A stretch of DNA of 12,513 nucleotides from Acetatifactor sp. (GCA_016303085.1 JAEDMI010000053.1:1-12513); one strand, 5' to 3'; counted from the stretch's first letter, positions 1-6,522 are shown. Notes: generated by a model not told the origin, from the letters alone. A program made the numbers and translations.

Positions 1-201
1 GCAGCGGAGGAGAGCATTTTGAAAAAAATGCGGATGCCGGCAACGGAAATTTCTTTGGGGTATTTGTCAAATCCTAAGGAGGAGTATCTGCTGGGGCAGG
101 AAACCTATCGGGAAAAACTTGCAGACGGAATCGTAAGTGCACTTTCCGAGGCAGTGGATGTGTTGGAGACAGCGCAGAATATAAGCGGGAAGAGCCGGTG
201 A
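1..201 (+). CDS. N-acetylmuramoyl-L-alanine amidase (Amidase_3), C-terminal part
   Basis: Only the last 66 codons are in the window; the gene begins upstream of position 1. The visible part contains ATEISLGYLSNPKEE followed by YREKLADGIVSAL, which matches the end of the Amidase_3 (CwlD/LytC/AmiC type) zinc amidase fold. In that family the Glu just before the (G/S)-(F/Y)-L-S-N stretch is the catalytic acid, here window codon 16. Such enzymes cut the amide bond between N-acetylmuramic acid and L-alanine in peptidoglycan. In spore formers a CwlD-like member prepares cortex peptidoglycan, but which paralogue this is cannot be told from the tail. The stop lies 20 bp before rdgB on the same strand, so co-transcription is likely. 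Confidence 0.8.
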   Translation, partial: AAEESILKKMRMPATEISLGYLSNPKEEYLLGQETYREKLADGIVSALSEAVDVLETAQNISGKSR

Positions 202-221
202 GCGGCAGAATGTGAGGTAAA

Positions 222-833
222 ATGAGCAGAATTATATTTGCAACCGGAAATGCCGGGAAAATGAAGGAAATCAGGATGATACTGGCGGATTTGGGAATGG
301 ACATTCTCTCCATGAAGGAGGCCGATATCAATGTTGACATTGACGAGGACGGTTCAACCTATGAAGAAAATGCGCTGATTAAGGCCAGAGCGGTGGCGGC
401 TTATGCGAAAAACGATATTGTCCTGGCCGATGATTCCGGGCTGGAAATTGATTATCTGAACAGGGAACCGGGAGTGTATTCAGCACGGTATATGGGTGAA
501 GATACTCCATACAGTGTAAAGAATGCAAATTTAATCAGCCGTCTGGAGGGGGTGCCGGAAGAAAAGCGCACCGCCAGGTTTGTGTGTGCCATAGCGGCGG
601 TATTGCCGGGAGGATGTGAATTGACTACCCGCGCCACCATAGAGGGAAGAATCGGATATGAGGAAAAAGGTGAGGGCGGCTTCGGTTATGACCCGATATT
701 TTATGTGCCGGAATTAAAAAAGACCACAGCTGAACTGACCGGCGAAGAAAAGAACCTGGTGAGCCACAGGGGAAAAGCACTTCAACTGATGAAAGAGGAA
801 CTGAAGAAAAATGAAGGTATTGATTGTCAGTGA
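222..833 (+). CDS. rdgB: XTP/dITP diphosphatase (RdgB/HAM1 family)
   Basis: A 203-residue cytosolic enzyme that hydrolyses dITP, XTP and ITP to the monophosphate plus pyrophosphate, keeping deaminated purines out of nucleic acids. All family signatures are present: the N-terminal TGNAGKMKE phosphate-binding motif (residues 8-16), ADDSGLEID with the catalytic/metal Asp pair at 70-71, PGVYSARY, GFGYDPIF (153-160) and the base-recognising SHRGKAL (181-187). Length is normal for the family. A TGAGGT Shine-Dalgarno sits a few bases before the ATG. The 3' end overlaps the next gene by 23 bp, and this rdgB-YfcE phosphodiesterase pairing is a common arrangement in Clostridia. No promoter is seen directly upstream; it probably continues the amidase transcript. 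Confidence 0.96.
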   Translation: MSRIIFATGNAGKMKEIRMILADLGMDILSMKEADINVDIDEDGSTYEENALIKARAVAAYAKNDIVLADDSGLEIDYLNREPGVYSARYMGEDTPYSVKNANLISRLEGVPEEKRTARFVCAIAAVLPGGCELTTRATIEGRIGYEEKGEGGFGYDPIFYVPELKKTTAELTGEEKNLVSHRGKALQLMKEELKKNEGIDCQ

Positions 834-1287
834 TACACACAAGAGAAATGAAAACTATTTTCGTGTGGTGGAGGAAACGAAGCCGGACATGGTGATTCAC
901 TGTGGTGATGCCGAGGGAAGCGAGTATGCCCTGACGGCAGCCGCCGAATGTCCCGTACATATTGTTCTGGGAAACAATGACTTTTTTTCGGAATTGCCCA
1001 GGGAGTTGACCCTGGATATCGGACCGTACAAGGTGTGGGTTGTCCACGGACATAATTATTATGTATCTATGGGAAACGAGAATCTGAAGAGGGAAGCAAT
1101 CGCCAGAGGAATGGATATTGTGATGTACGGACATACACACAGACCCATACTGGATACGGACGGAGATGTGATTGCCGTGAATCCGGGCAGCCTGTCCTAT
1201 CCCAGGCAGGAAGGACGTCAGCCGTCCTATGTGATTATGGAGCTGGACGAGGGAAATGAACTTCACTTTGTAATGAGATATTTGTAA
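811..1287 (+). CDS. YfcE/MJ0936-type metallophosphoesterase
   Basis: A 158-residue calcineurin-like phosphoesterase. The metal-binding motifs appear in canonical order: SDTH (D8, H10), HCGD (D33), GNND (N55-D57), HGH (79-81) and YGHTHRP (H108, H110), then NPGS. Small enzymes of this family hydrolyse phosphodiesters in vitro with Mn2+ or Ni2+; the physiological substrate is generally unknown. It begins inside the 3' end of rdgB (23 bp overlap, different frame), which suggests translational coupling. The nearest purine-rich ribosome site (GAGG near 795) is about a dozen bases from the ATG, and the motif begins immediately after this Met, so the start is well supported. It appears to be the last gene of the run, and an inverted repeat follows. 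Confidence 0.92.
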   Translation: MKVLIVSDTHKRNENYFRVVEETKPDMVIHCGDAEGSEYALTAAAECPVHIVLGNNDFFSELPRELTLDIGPYKVWVVHGHNYYVSMGNENLKREAIARGMDIVMYGHTHRPILDTDGDVIAVNPGSLSYPRQEGRQPSYVIMELDEGNELHFVMRYL

Positions 1288-1308
1288 CAGTTCTACCATA
1301 ATGGCGGA

Positions 1309-1362
1309 CTGTCACAAGAATATGACAGCCAGGGGCGGGTTGGGATGAAATATTCTTGACAG
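1309..1362 (+). repeat. Inverted repeat overlapping the tRNA-Pro -35 box
   Basis: CAAGAATAT (1315-1323) and its reverse complement ATATTCTTG (1350-1358) can pair. The stem extends with CTGT (1309-1312) against ACAG (1359-1362), leaving a two-base bulge. The left arm can alternatively form a tight hairpin, CTGTCA (1309-1314) with TGACAG (1323-1328). There is no following T-run, so it is not a classic terminator for the phosphoesterase gene. The right arm includes the TTGACA of the tRNA promoter, so either a regulatory role or chance similarity to the -35 consensus is possible. Confidence 0.4.
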
Positions 1363-1385
1363 CCCAAGGGAAGATGTCATATAAT
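1356..1385 (+). promoter_or_regulatory. Consensus sigma-A promoter for tRNA-Pro
   Basis: A perfect TTGACA (1356-1361) and a perfect TATAAT (1380-1385) are separated by 18 bp. The expected start is near 1392, giving a short leader of about 24 nt before the tRNA at 1416. A full-consensus promoter is typical of stable RNA genes. Confidence 0.9.
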
Positions 1386-1415
1386 GGGCAAGTGCAGTTG
1401 TTCTGTACTTTGTTT

Positions 1416-1490
1416 CGGGGTGTGGCTCAGCTTGGCTAGAGCGCCTGGTTTGGGACCAGGAGGTCGCAGGTTCGAATCCTGTCACCCCGA
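1416..1490 (+). tRNA. tRNA-Pro (anticodon TGG)
   Basis: A 75-nt cloverleaf can be folded by eye. The acceptor stem CGGGGTG (1416-1422) pairs with CACCCCG (1483-1489), with A1490 as discriminator. The D-arm contains GGCTCAGCTTGGCTAGAGC. The anticodon stem CCTGG/CCAGG encloses loop TTTGGGA, so the anticodon is TGG at 1451-1453, reading CCN proline codons. The T-arm carries the usual GGTTCGAATCC. The CCA end is not encoded and must be added after transcription. The gene stands alone with its own promoter and terminator, and its 3' end faces an integrase remnant, consistent with use as an integration site. Confidence 0.96.
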
Positions 1491-1505
1491 TTAACTGAAA
1501 ATAAC

Positions 1506-1553
1506 AAAAAATGGCGGTTCCCTTGTAAAATCAAAGGATTTCCGCCATTTTTT
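1506..1553 (+). terminator. Intrinsic terminator after tRNA-Pro
   Basis: The arm AAAAAATGGCGG (1506-1517) is the exact reverse complement of CCGCCATTTTTT (1542-1553), and the inner CCTT/AAGG can extend pairing into the loop. The GC stem followed by a run of T fits rho-independent termination of the tRNA transcript. The A-rich 5' side makes it potentially active for minus-strand transcripts as well. Confidence 0.85.
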
Positions 1554-1605
1554 AGTGTTTTGTAAAAGCTGTATTTATATCCTAAAGGCAAAATATATTA
1601 TAAAA

Positions 1606-1629
1606 TTTGTCCACGAATTTACCCACGAA
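1606..1629. repeat. Tandem 12-bp imperfect repeat beside the integrase remnant
   Basis: TTTGTCCACGAA (1606-1617) is followed at once by TTTACCCACGAA (1618-1629), differing at two positions. It lies between the tRNA-Pro terminator and the stop codon of the integrase fragment, where attachment or arm-type integrase sites often lie. That role is an inference from position alone. Confidence 0.4.
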
Positions 1630-1633
1630 ATTA

Positions 1634-1798
1634 TTAATTAAAAAGCTCTTTTATGAGCTTATCTGAAGCCTTCTTCTTTGCATCTTTTTCTATCATGGAA
1701 TGTCTGTAAATTGTTTTCATCACATAGTCCGTCTCCCATCCGCACATTGCTAATATATCTGCATCAGGAATACCCATAGAAATGATTAGTATGAATGC
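1634..1798 (-). pseudogene. Tyrosine-type integrase, C-terminal remnant
   Basis: The minus strand reads AFILIISMGIPDADILAM, then CGWETDYVMKTIYRHSM, then a lysine-rich tail and a TAA stop (1634-1636). This matches the last ~55 residues of Clostridial phage/ICE tyrosine recombinases: the segment after the HxxR box, the conserved (H/G)W, and the catalytic Tyr in the ...MKTIYRH stretch. Everything upstream (arm-binding and core-binding domains and the first catalytic Arg/Lys) is missing. Reading into it from upstream hits TGA at 1799-1801, which is the stop of the DUF6512 gene in the same frame. It has no start or ribosome site and must be inactive. It points toward the 3' end of tRNA-Pro, the usual layout for elements integrated in tRNA genes. 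Confidence 0.85.
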
Positions 1799-2302
1799 TC
1801 ATTCCGGTGCAATAAAGAGTCCGATGTCAGGAGGTAAGTAGGTAAAAACAAAAAAGCAAACCGCCATAATGAATACCGATAAACCTAACCGGGAGTTGCA
1901 GGAACTCATTTTGCAGGACAAAGTAAGCTTGTAAACAGCAACAAATGCGATTATAACGCTGAAAACAAAGGTTGCGATATCAAGGGGAAGATAGTTGCGA
2001 CCAAGGATTCCGGTATAAGTGAAAAAAATAACCGGGATTAGAAAAGTGCCAAGTAATATTCCTGAGAGCAAGGCCGATGCAACACATGGATAATCGTCTT
2101 TTAGTTTCTTATTCATGAATAGCGAATAGATAAGCATGGGGAAAAAGCATAATTTCATATGCTCCCATGTGGATTCATTCACGGGAAAGAAGAATCCAAG
2201 TATGAAATTGTTGCCCGACCATTCGTAAATGAAGTGTGAAATGGTTCCGGTAATTATAACAAAGATTGTGCCTATGATTGTATAACGTTTCAGTTTATTC
2301 AT
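1799..2302 (-). CDS. DUF6512 family membrane protein, probably 3'-truncated
   Basis: A 167-residue hydrophobic protein with about five predicted membrane segments (roughly 8-26, 49-63, 73-96, 103-124, 140-155). The conserved block SHFIYEWSG...FFPVNESTWEHMKL (residues 22-51) is what I recognise from DUF6512, a family of unknown function. Relatives, as I recall them, end with a PPHxxLFxDPxxGxYG-like tail. Here the sequence stops shortly after YLPPDIGLF, exactly where integrase-derived sequence begins in the same frame, so the final residues were probably lost or replaced at a recombination junction. No good Shine-Dalgarno precedes the ATG. It may be a passenger of the former element or a host gene caught in the rearrangement. 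Confidence 0.7.
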   Translation of the reverse strand: MNKLKRYTIIGTIFVIITGTISHFIYEWSGNNFILGFFFPVNESTWEHMKLCFFPMLIYSLFMNKKLKDDYPCVASALLSGILLGTFLIPVIFFTYTGILGRNYLPLDIATFVFSVIIAFVAVYKLTLSCKMSSCNSRLGLSVFIMAVCFFVFTYLPPDIGLFIAPE

Positions 2303-2610
2303 GGTTGCATTGTATGTAAGGAAAGGAGCAGATATACAGGTATTTTAGAAGATGATAGATTTTGTGAAAGTTACTTTCGTTTACTTACAATTAAAATCAA
2401 TAGGGCTGTCAATCAGTGTTGCAGCCCGGAACTCATACTTGCGGTCATCAGGTTTATACATAACGGAAAACGACAGCGGTTTTATTTATACTTTTTTTGG
2501 AATAATATTAGAAACAGTTACTTGTTTTTTTCCTGATAGCTATTAATATGGAGGTATAAAGTACATATTTATTGCTTATTTATATATCGAGGAAATTGGA
2601 GGGAGAGAAA
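2303..2610. other. AT-rich spacer with a possible decayed coding fragment
   Basis: About 300 bp between the divergent DUF6512 gene and ftsH with no convincing gene. On the minus strand, 2381-2485 reads IKPLSFSVMYKPDDRKYEFR, then AATLIDSPIDFNCK and a stop. It looks protein-like, with polar and hydrophobic residues alternating, but I do not recognise the family and a stop lies just upstream, so it could be a remnant C-terminus or chance. The ftsH promoter must lie here; the AT-rich stretch 2500-2580 has several -10-like hexamers, but none is paired with a convincing -35 box. Confidence 0.4.
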
Positions 2611-4422
2611 ATGCAGGAAGTAAAGCAGCCAAATAAGAAACCGTTTATTTTTTATTACATGATAGCATTGCTGGTGATTTTTCTGATTAATTCTTTACTT
2701 GTTCCGAAGCTGGCGCAGCGCGCCGTGAAGGAGGTTGATTACGGCACCTTCATGGAGATGACCTACAACGGTGAAATCGGTTATGTACAGATTGAGGATA
2801 ATCAGATTGTATTCACGGGCAAGGATGAAAAGAATATTTATAAGACAGGTCCGGTGTATGATCCGGAATTGACAGAACGATTGTACGAGAACGGAGCCAA
2901 ATTTTCCGGTGAGATTGTGGAGGAGATGTCTCCCCTCTTAAGTATTTTTCTTTCCTGGTTGTTGCCGATGTTTATCTTTATTGTATTGGGGCAGCTGATG
3001 TATCGCCAGATGGCAAAGAAGGCCGGCGGCAATTCCATGATGTTTGGTATGGGAAAGAGCAACGCAAAGGTATATGTAAAGTCTTCGGACGGAATCAAGT
3101 TTACGGATGTGGCGGGCGAGGATGAGGCGAAGGAGAACCTGACGGAAATTGTAGATTATCTGCATAATCCTGACAAATACAGGGAAATCGGAGCGTCTAT
3201 GCCGAAGGGAATCCTGCTTGTAGGTCCTCCCGGAACCGGTAAGACTATGCTTGCAAAGGCTGTGGCAGGTGAGGCAAATGTACCCTTTTTTTCCATGTCC
3301 GGTTCGGAATTTGTGGAAATGTTTGTAGGTATGGGAGCCTCCAAGGTGCGTGACTTGTTCAGTCAGGCGAAGGAGAAAGCCCCCTGTATCGTATTTATTG
3401 ATGAGATTGACGCCATCGGCAAAAAGCGTGACGGTCAGCTGGGCGGCAATGACGAACGCGAACAGACTTTGAACCAGCTGTTGACTGAGATGGACGGTTT
3501 TGAAGGAAATAACGGTGTGATTATCCTGGCGGCAACCAACCGCCCGGAGAGTCTGGACCCGGCGCTTTTGCGTCCCGGACGGTTTGACAGACGTGTACCT
3601 GTGGAACTGCCCGATTTGAAAGGGCGTGAAGAAATATTGAAGGTTCATGCTAAAAAGATTAAGCTGTATGAGGACGTGGATTTTGGTAAAATTGCGAAAA
3701 TGGCGTCCGGTGCATCCGGTGCGGAGCTTGCCAACATTGTAAATGAGGCTGCTCTCCGTGCGGTCCGTGACGGCAGAAATGCTGCTACACAGGCGGATTT
3801 AGAGGAGAGTATCGAGGTTGTTATTGCAGGTTACCAGAAGAAGAATGCGATTTTGACGGATAAGGAGAAGCTGATTGTGGCATATCATGAAATCGGACAT
3901 GCACTGGTAGCCGCAAAACAGACCGATTCCGCACCTGTACAGAAGATAACCATAGTTCCAAGAACCTCCGGTGCTCTCGGCTATACCATGCAGGTGGACG
4001 AGGGTAACCATTACCTGATGACAAAGGAAGAGATAGAGAATAAGATAGCTACCTTTACGGGCGGACGGGCTGCGGAGGAAGTTGTTTTCGGCTCTGTGAC
4101 CACGGGCGCTTCCAATGATATTGAACAGGCTACCAAGCTGGCAAGAGCCATGGTTACCCGGTACGGTATGAGCAAGGACTTTGATATGGTGGCAATGGAA
4201 ACGGTGAGCAATCAGTATCTGGGCGGAGATACCTCTCTTTGCTGCTCAGCGGAGACACAGACTGCCATTGACAGGGAGGTTGTGGAACTGGTAAAGAAGC
4301 AGCATGAAAAGGCAGGTCAGATTCTGTTGGAGAACCGGGCAAAGCTGGATGAGCTTTCTCAGTATCTGTATGAGAAAGAAACCATCACCGGTGAAGAATT
4401 TATGAATATATTGAATGCGTAA
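2611..4422 (+). CDS. ftsH: ATP-dependent zinc metalloprotease FtsH
   Basis: A 603-residue membrane-anchored AAA+ protease that degrades misfolded membrane proteins and regulatory proteins as a hexamer. Order: TM1 (about 11-31), a small extracytoplasmic domain, TM2 (about 109-130), then the AAA domain with Walker A GPPGTGKT (205-212), pore-loop FVGMG, Walker B IVFIDEID (260-267) and the second region of homology NRPESLDPALLRPGRFDRR. The peptidase domain has HEIGH (426-430) and the third zinc ligand Asp503 in GASNDIEQA. All catalytic residues are intact and the length is usual. The ATG at 2611 is preferred over an upstream TTG because a strong GGAGGG lies 7 bp before it. The gene stands alone; in many Firmicutes ftsH follows tilS-hpt, so this may be an additional paralogue. 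Confidence 0.96.
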   Translation: MQEVKQPNKKPFIFYYMIALLVIFLINSLLVPKLAQRAVKEVDYGTFMEMTYNGEIGYVQIEDNQIVFTGKDEKNIYKTGPVYDPELTERLYENGAKFSGEIVEEMSPLLSIFLSWLLPMFIFIVLGQLMYRQMAKKAGGNSMMFGMGKSNAKVYVKSSDGIKFTDVAGEDEAKENLTEIVDYLHNPDKYREIGASMPKGILLVGPPGTGKTMLAKAVAGEANVPFFSMSGSEFVEMFVGMGASKVRDLFSQAKEKAPCIVFIDEIDAIGKKRDGQLGGNDEREQTLNQLLTEMDGFEGNNGVIILAATNRPESLDPALLRPGRFDRRVPVELPDLKGREEILKVHAKKIKLYEDVDFGKIAKMASGASGAELANIVNEAALRAVRDGRNAATQADLEESIEVVIAGYQKKNAILTDKEKLIVAYHEIGHALVAAKQTDSAPVQKITIVPRTSGALGYTMQVDEGNHYLMTKEEIENKIATFTGGRAAEEVVFGSVTTGASNDIEQATKLARAMVTRYGMSKDFDMVAMETVSNQYLGGDTSLCCSAETQTAIDREVVELVKKQHEKAGQILLENRAKLDELSQYLYEKETITGEEFMNILNA

Positions 4423-4434
4423 ATTAAGGAGAAG

Positions 4435-4596
4435 AGATGTGAACCGATTATGACGTCAGCCTCTGCAGAGGGATTGCTTGGTGTTCTCTTTGGAACCGGA
4501 AAAGGAGCGGGAGCAGCGTTTATGATGTTCATCCTCGGGCTTGCCGGAACGATGGTATGTCTGATATTTGGGCGGATTTTGAAGAAGGCTAAATAA
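4435..4596 (+). pseudogene. MFS permease, C-terminal remnant
   Basis: An open stretch ending at TAA (4594-4596) encodes CEPIMTSASAEGLLGVLFGT, then GKGAGAAFMMFILGLAG and a hydrophobic tail ending GRILKKAK. The FGTGxGxGxAFMF...GxxG pattern resembles the last transmembrane helix region of DHA3-type (EntS/macrolide-efflux-like) MFS transporters. The other ~350 residues are absent. A Shine-Dalgarno-like AAGGAG at 4426-4431 is followed by ATG at 4437 that is immediately closed by TGA, in a different frame. The internal ATG at 4450 is too far from it to be a likely start. The remnant is in frame with ftsH, separated by the ftsH stop. A tiny single-helix protein cannot be excluded. Confidence 0.6.
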
Positions 4597-4683
4597 TCTG
4601 CTGTAGTAAGAAGAGCAGTAGGAGTATAAAGCGACAGGCAAGAGTACAAAATAAACAAATAAATTGCAGAAAGGAAGAGAATT

Positions 4684-5661
4684 ATGTGTACGGCAGCAAC
4701 CTATAAAACGAAAGACTTCTATTTCGGGAGAACGCTGGATTATGAATTTTCTTATGGGGATGAGGTGACGATTACCCCCAGAAACTTTCCTTTTCACTTT
4801 AAAGAAAAGGGAAGCATAAACTCTCATTATGCAATCATCGGTATGGCATATGTGACGGAAGATTATCCACTGTACTATGATGCCATTAATGAGAAAGGTC
4901 TGGGAATGGCGGGGCTGAATTTTGTGGGAAATGCTTTTTACAGGGAGAGTGTGGTGGGGAAGGATAACATTGCACAGTATGAGTTTATTCCCTGGATTCT
5001 CAGCCGGTGCAGTACTGTCAGGGAGGCGAGACAGCTCATTGAAAAAATCAATCTGTTGAATACTCCTTTTAGCGAAAAGCTGCCTTTGGCCCAACTTCAT
5101 TGGATAATATCAGACCGTGATGAATCCATCGTTGTGGAATCGGTGAAGGAAGGCATCAAAGTATATGATAACCCGGTGGGAGTGATGACCAATAATCCTA
5201 CATTTGACCAACAGTTGTTTGCCTTGAACAATTATATGAATCTGTCCCCAAAATCTCCGGAAAACCGCTTTGCGTCCGGGCTGGATTTGCAGCGTTACAG
5301 CAGAGGTATGGGGGCTATGGGGCTGCCCGGTGATTTGTCCTCACAGTCTCGCTTTGTCAGGGTGGCATTTGTGAAGATGAATTCCATTTCCGGCGACAGT
5401 GAGAAGGAGAGCGTCAGTCAGTTTTTCCACATCCTTGGTTCGGTAGACCAACAGAGAGGTTGCTGTGAACTTGAGGAGGGCAAATACGAGATTACCATTT
5501 ATTCTTCCTGCTGCAATGCCACGAAGGGAATTTACTACTATACCTCTTACGATAATCATCAGATTACTGCGGTGGATATGCACAGAGAGAATCTGGACGG
5601 GGAGCAGCTGGTACGTTATCCCCTGATAAAAGAAGAGCAGATTAAGCTGCAGAACGAATAA
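4684..5661 (+). CDS. cbh: Choloylglycine (bile salt) hydrolase
   Basis: A 325-residue Ntn-hydrolase of the C59 family, which hydrolyses the amide bond of glycine- or taurine-conjugated bile acids; penicillin V acylases share the fold. The nucleophile Cys2 directly follows the initiator Met, so removal of Met exposes it. Other active-site residues fall where the family has them: Arg16, Asp19, Asn79 (GLNF), Asn171 (TNNPTF) and Arg223, within GLPGDLSSQSRFVR. This last block favours bile salt hydrolase over penicillin acylase. There is no signal peptide, so the enzyme is intracellular. AAGGAA precedes the ATG by about 8 bp. It is a single-gene unit with no bile transporter next to it. Conjugate preference (glycine or taurine) cannot be settled by eye. 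Confidence 0.93.
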   Translation: MCTAATYKTKDFYFGRTLDYEFSYGDEVTITPRNFPFHFKEKGSINSHYAIIGMAYVTEDYPLYYDAINEKGLGMAGLNFVGNAFYRESVVGKDNIAQYEFIPWILSRCSTVREARQLIEKINLLNTPFSEKLPLAQLHWIISDRDESIVVESVKEGIKVYDNPVGVMTNNPTFDQQLFALNNYMNLSPKSPENRFASGLDLQRYSRGMGAMGLPGDLSSQSRFVRVAFVKMNSISGDSEKESVSQFFHILGSVDQQRGCCELEEGKYEITIYSSCCNATKGIYYYTSYDNHQITAVDMHRENLDGEQLVRYPLIKEEQIKLQNE

Positions 5662-5672
5662 TGCATGTATAT

Positions 5673-5723
5673 AAAAAGGGCTGTCGCCTTAACGATTTTA
5701 AATCGTGAAAGCGGCAGCTCCTT
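5673..5723 (-). terminator. Terminator between cbh and the DUF1062 gene
   Basis: A long hairpin forms from GGGCTGTCGC (5678-5687) and GCGGCAGCTCC (5711-5721), with an inner perfect ACGATTT/AAATCGT palindrome at the apex. On the minus strand the stem is followed by CCCTTTTTATA, a good T-run, and it begins directly after the DUF1062 stop, so it mainly ends that gene. It may also stop + strand transcripts from cbh, although the + side T-run (CTTTC) is weak. Confidence 0.8.
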
Positions 5724-6296
5724 TCATGTCGGTCCGGTTCTTGCAGAAGCGGAAATAATCTGTGCTGAAATGACTTCAAATCGGATAATTTCCTGTTCTG
5801 TCAGTTTCCTAATACGATTTACAGACACCCCAAGTACTTCAGAAAGCTGTTTCTCGGGGCGGATTTTCAGCCTGTAGGGATTTTGAATGACAAGCCGGGT
5901 TTCGTATCCGGCTGCCGTGGTGAGTTCTGTTTCACTTTTCTTTATGCAACGGTAGGGAATACAGCCAAAATCAATCTCAGCTTTATTGTTTTGAAAGAAC
6001 GGTATTTTTTTGCCGTATTCCTCCGCCAGCTCTTCATCATTGCTTAAAAAGCGCCGATATTCTTCTTTAGGGATGGACGCGGCGGTGCGCCTTTCATAAA
6101 TTGTGAGATTCAGTGTATGCTTACATTTCTCGCACTGATAAATCAGCCAGACATCCAGCTTATTGCCGTTTGCATTGACACGAAATCTTTTTGTGTTGAT
6201 ATAGTGCATCTTTGTGCCGCAGCCGGAACAGTTACGGATGACAGAAAATGATTCTGTGGGAATAATTTCATATTCCAGTTTTTTCAAATAGCTCAT
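5724..6296 (-). CDS. DUF1062 domain protein with zinc ribbon
   Basis: A 190-residue cytosolic protein of unknown function. The N-terminal half carries two CxxC pairs, NCSGC (Cys23, Cys26) and QCEKC (Cys55, Cys58), which probably bind one zinc. Between them are KRFRVNANGNKLDVWLIYQC and afterwards HTLNLTIYERR, recognised as the DUF1062 signature. The C-terminal region KIRPEKQLSEVLGVSVNRIRKL resembles a short helix-turn-helix, so nucleic-acid binding is possible but unproven. The ATG is preceded on its strand by GAGGAG at good spacing, and a TTGCAT-17-TAAAAT promoter lies upstream. It converges on cbh, with the terminator between, and diverges from the Nudix fusion gene. Confidence 0.85.
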   Translation of the reverse strand: MSYLKKLEYEIIPTESFSVIRNCSGCGTKMHYINTKRFRVNANGNKLDVWLIYQCEKCKHTLNLTIYERRTAASIPKEEYRRFLSNDEELAEEYGKKIPFFQNNKAEIDFGCIPYRCIKKSETELTTAAGYETRLVIQNPYRLKIRPEKQLSEVLGVSVNRIRKLTEQEIIRFEVISAQIISASARTGPT

Positions 6297-6346
6297 TGCA
6301 TCTCCTCAGTATACTTGTCTTGATGCGCAGGCTATTACTTATTTTT

Positions 6347-6375
6347 ATTTTATTTGCAATAGCCGCGCTATGCAA
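6347..6375 (-). promoter_or_regulatory. Sigma-A promoter for the DUF1062 gene
   Basis: Read on the minus strand: TTGCAT (6375-6370), a 17 bp spacer, then TAAAAT (6352-6347). The predicted start near 6340 leaves a leader of about 43 nt to the ATG, including the GAGGAG ribosome site. Five of six bases match consensus in the -10 and four of six in the -35. Confidence 0.6.
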
Positions 6376-6522
6376 AGTGAACGGGTGTAGTCATAAATCA
6401 GAGTCCTCCTTTTTGTTTTTGGTTATTTTAGCATGGAGTGGTGTGCTTTTACCACCGCAAAGTTTTTTAGAAAAAAGAATGTGCCGCACTGCGGTAAACT
6501 TAAAAGGTTGAAGGGAGAGTAT

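Noticed and set aside
625..1299. 224-codon minus-strand open frame
   Set aside because: Antisense shadow of rdgB and the phosphoesterase, both of which carry full motif sets.
2352..2546. 64-codon + strand open frame
   Set aside because: No ribosome site at usable distance, low-complexity AT-rich composition and no motif; a minus-strand reading looks more protein-like.
2572..2610. Upstream TTG start adding 13 residues to FtsH
   Set aside because: GGAGGG is placed correctly for the ATG at 2611, and the extra residues are not typical of FtsH.
2938..3648. 236-codon minus-strand open frame
   Set aside because: Antisense to the ftsH AAA domain; no recognisable protein features.
4456..5100. 214-codon minus-strand open frame
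   Set aside because: Antisense to the MFS remnant and to the well-supported bile salt hydrolase.
6296..6511. 71-codon + strand open frame with hydrophobic start
   Set aside because: It covers the DUF1062 promoter and ribosome site, has no Shine-Dalgarno, and its hydrophobicity comes from the T-rich sequence.
6433..6522. Earlier in-frame ATG adding 30 residues to the Nudix fusion
   Set aside because: It has no ribosome site; AGGGAG precedes the ATG at 6523, and the added residues do not look like part of the fold.
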